Assembly: GCA_900239685.1 (NCBI GenBank) | Contig: OENT01000259.1 | Span: 15,053-79,052, forward strand | Direction of reading: 5' to 3' | DNA: 64,000 nt | From: Rotaria macrura | Taxonomy: Eukaryota; Rotifera; Eurotatoria; Philodinida; Philodinidae | Part shown: in pieces, positions 63,125 through 64,000 of the stretch | How positions within the stretch are numbered: position 1 is the stretch's first letter | Layout: each line of letters opens with the position of its first letter | Made by a program: the position numbers and the translations under genes | Notes under the pieces: generated by a model | Told to the model about the DNA's origin: nothing | Database searches by the model: none | The model's input: the letters and a program-made list of their open reading frames with translations, nothing else

Positions 63125-63848
63125 TCATGTAACTTTATCGAGTTGCAATTTTTTATGTAGAATACAACTGCCACGATAGATAAAGGTATCGATAAGACTG
63201 GAAACAGTAAATACACCTCCCTAGAGAAAATGAAAAACACAATTTTAATCAAGATCATCCATGAAATAGAATCTAAACTCACAATAATAGCACATAGTGT
63301 GGTTAAAAATTGTGCTAATGAACGTTGTTGTTCGACAAATTTAACCATAATAGCACTTATTTCATAAGTAAAAAATGTTCCTGGTATTTGTTGATCAGAT
63401 GAGTCAAATATATTTTTAATAATTTTCTTATGCTTTGTAACTGAATATTGATTTGTTATTAATTGTGTTTGATTTAGAAAAACATAGGCCGATGGAACTA
63501 TTTTAACATAATAATGATAGAGAACTGCACCATTATCATGTAAACTAACTGTTTGTTTCGTATTCGACAATGGATTAACTTGATTTGGAAAACGTTTACC
63601 AAATGTTAGTTCATCAATGTAATGTGTTGTATTAAGTTTTTGTAAACGTATATTTCGTAATGAATGAACATGTACATGTTGTTGTTCAAATGATTGACCA
63701 GGTGCAATATGAAAATTGCCAGCAACTTTATTTACTTCTAAATGTCCGTGTAATCGACAACCTTCATTCATTTGTGTTGAACTATCATCCGTATCTGTAT
63801 TAATCATGCCAATAGTTTTTCCTTCGCGAACACATTGATGAATACCAG
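63125..63848 (-). CDS. ERGIC3: ERGIC3, ER-Golgi cargo receptor, C-terminal part (5' end beyond the window)
   Basis: Two exons are visible, 63848-63283 and 63220-63125, coding for about 220 C-terminal residues. Landmarks include GCRLHGHLEVNKVAGNFHIA, GQSFEQQHVHVHSL, THYIDELTFG, FPNQVNPLSNT, NQYSVTKH, FTYEISAIMVK and the last membrane span starting FLTTLCAII joined to GGVFTVSSLIDTFIY. The order and spacing match human ERGIC3. The Cys-rich luminal part and first membrane span must lie upstream, past 64000; a possible further exon near 63942-64000 is uncertain. ERGIC3 cycles between ER and cis-Golgi with ERGIC2. The stop codon is 190 bp from the KANSL3 ATG. Confidence 0.93.
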
Positions 63849-64000
63849 CTAAACGTATAGATAAACACATATATGAATTAAGAATGTACATTGTTATGAA
63901 ATACAGTAAATCATGAAAAAAAAAAGATACAAAAATATACCGAACATAAAGTTTGATTCAATTATTACTAATAGTAAAGAATAATCTTTGAAAAAAATTG

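Noticed and set aside
1-64000. CRISPR arrays, bacterial operons, rRNA or tRNA genes, retroviral or other autonomous transposon proteins
   Set aside because: None was seen by eye; the window is eukaryotic with spliced genes, and no transposase or reverse transcriptase motifs were found in the open frames.

Overview
The window is AT-rich eukaryotic nuclear DNA. Genes are split by short introns (mostly 50-90 bp, GT-AG, one apparent GC-AG), and the proteins are metazoan. The combination of tiny introns, a lone intronless rhodopsin-like GPCR and general protostome-like proteins suggests a bdelloid rotifer (Rotaria/Adineta type). That taxon is an inference from gene style, not something the sequence proves. 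I built the exon chains by hand from splice sites and homology. For every complete multi-exon gene the summed coding length is a multiple of three with no internal stop.

Layout. Positions 1-16.7 kb hold no gene I can support. This stretch is packed with foldback (palindromic) repeats, including a near-perfect 300-bp hairpin at 12735-13034 that overlaps a 43-codon ORF lying behind a TATA box. Positions 16.7-28.5 kb carry plus-strand genes: a GPCR, a STARD10-like lipid-transfer protein, a small TMEM272-like four-span protein and a PLAC8/cornifelin-like Cys-rich protein. The last intron of the PLAC8-like gene is swollen to 2.2 kb by two foldback elements. Positions 28.6-37.7 kb are minus strand: a complete PINK1 kinase (583 aa in six exons), a Ser/Arg-rich nuclear-type protein and a CD20-like four-span protein.

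From 39.6 kb there is a plus-strand SLC35G/EamA transporter, then on the minus strand an RRM/KH-like protein resembling the non-catalytic part of PARP10/PARP14 (43.6-46.0 kb) and MON1 (47.4-49.3 kb). An orphan plus-strand gene follows at 51.7-52.6 kb. SEC61B, NOSIP, KANSL3 and the 3' part of ERGIC3 complete the window on the minus strand; the last three are packed only 110-190 bp apart.

Most genes are housekeeping: mitochondrial quality control (PINK1), Rab7 activation on endolysosomes (MON1), ER translocation (SEC61B), ER-Golgi cargo cycling (ERGIC3), histone acetylation (KANSL3) and ubiquitin ligation (NOSIP). I see no operon-like functional grouping. The least ordinary items are the hairpin/ORF locus at 12.6-13.0 kb, the set of foldback elements each dominated by its own short GC-containing word, and the PARP10/14-like protein that ends before any ADP-ribosyltransferase domain.
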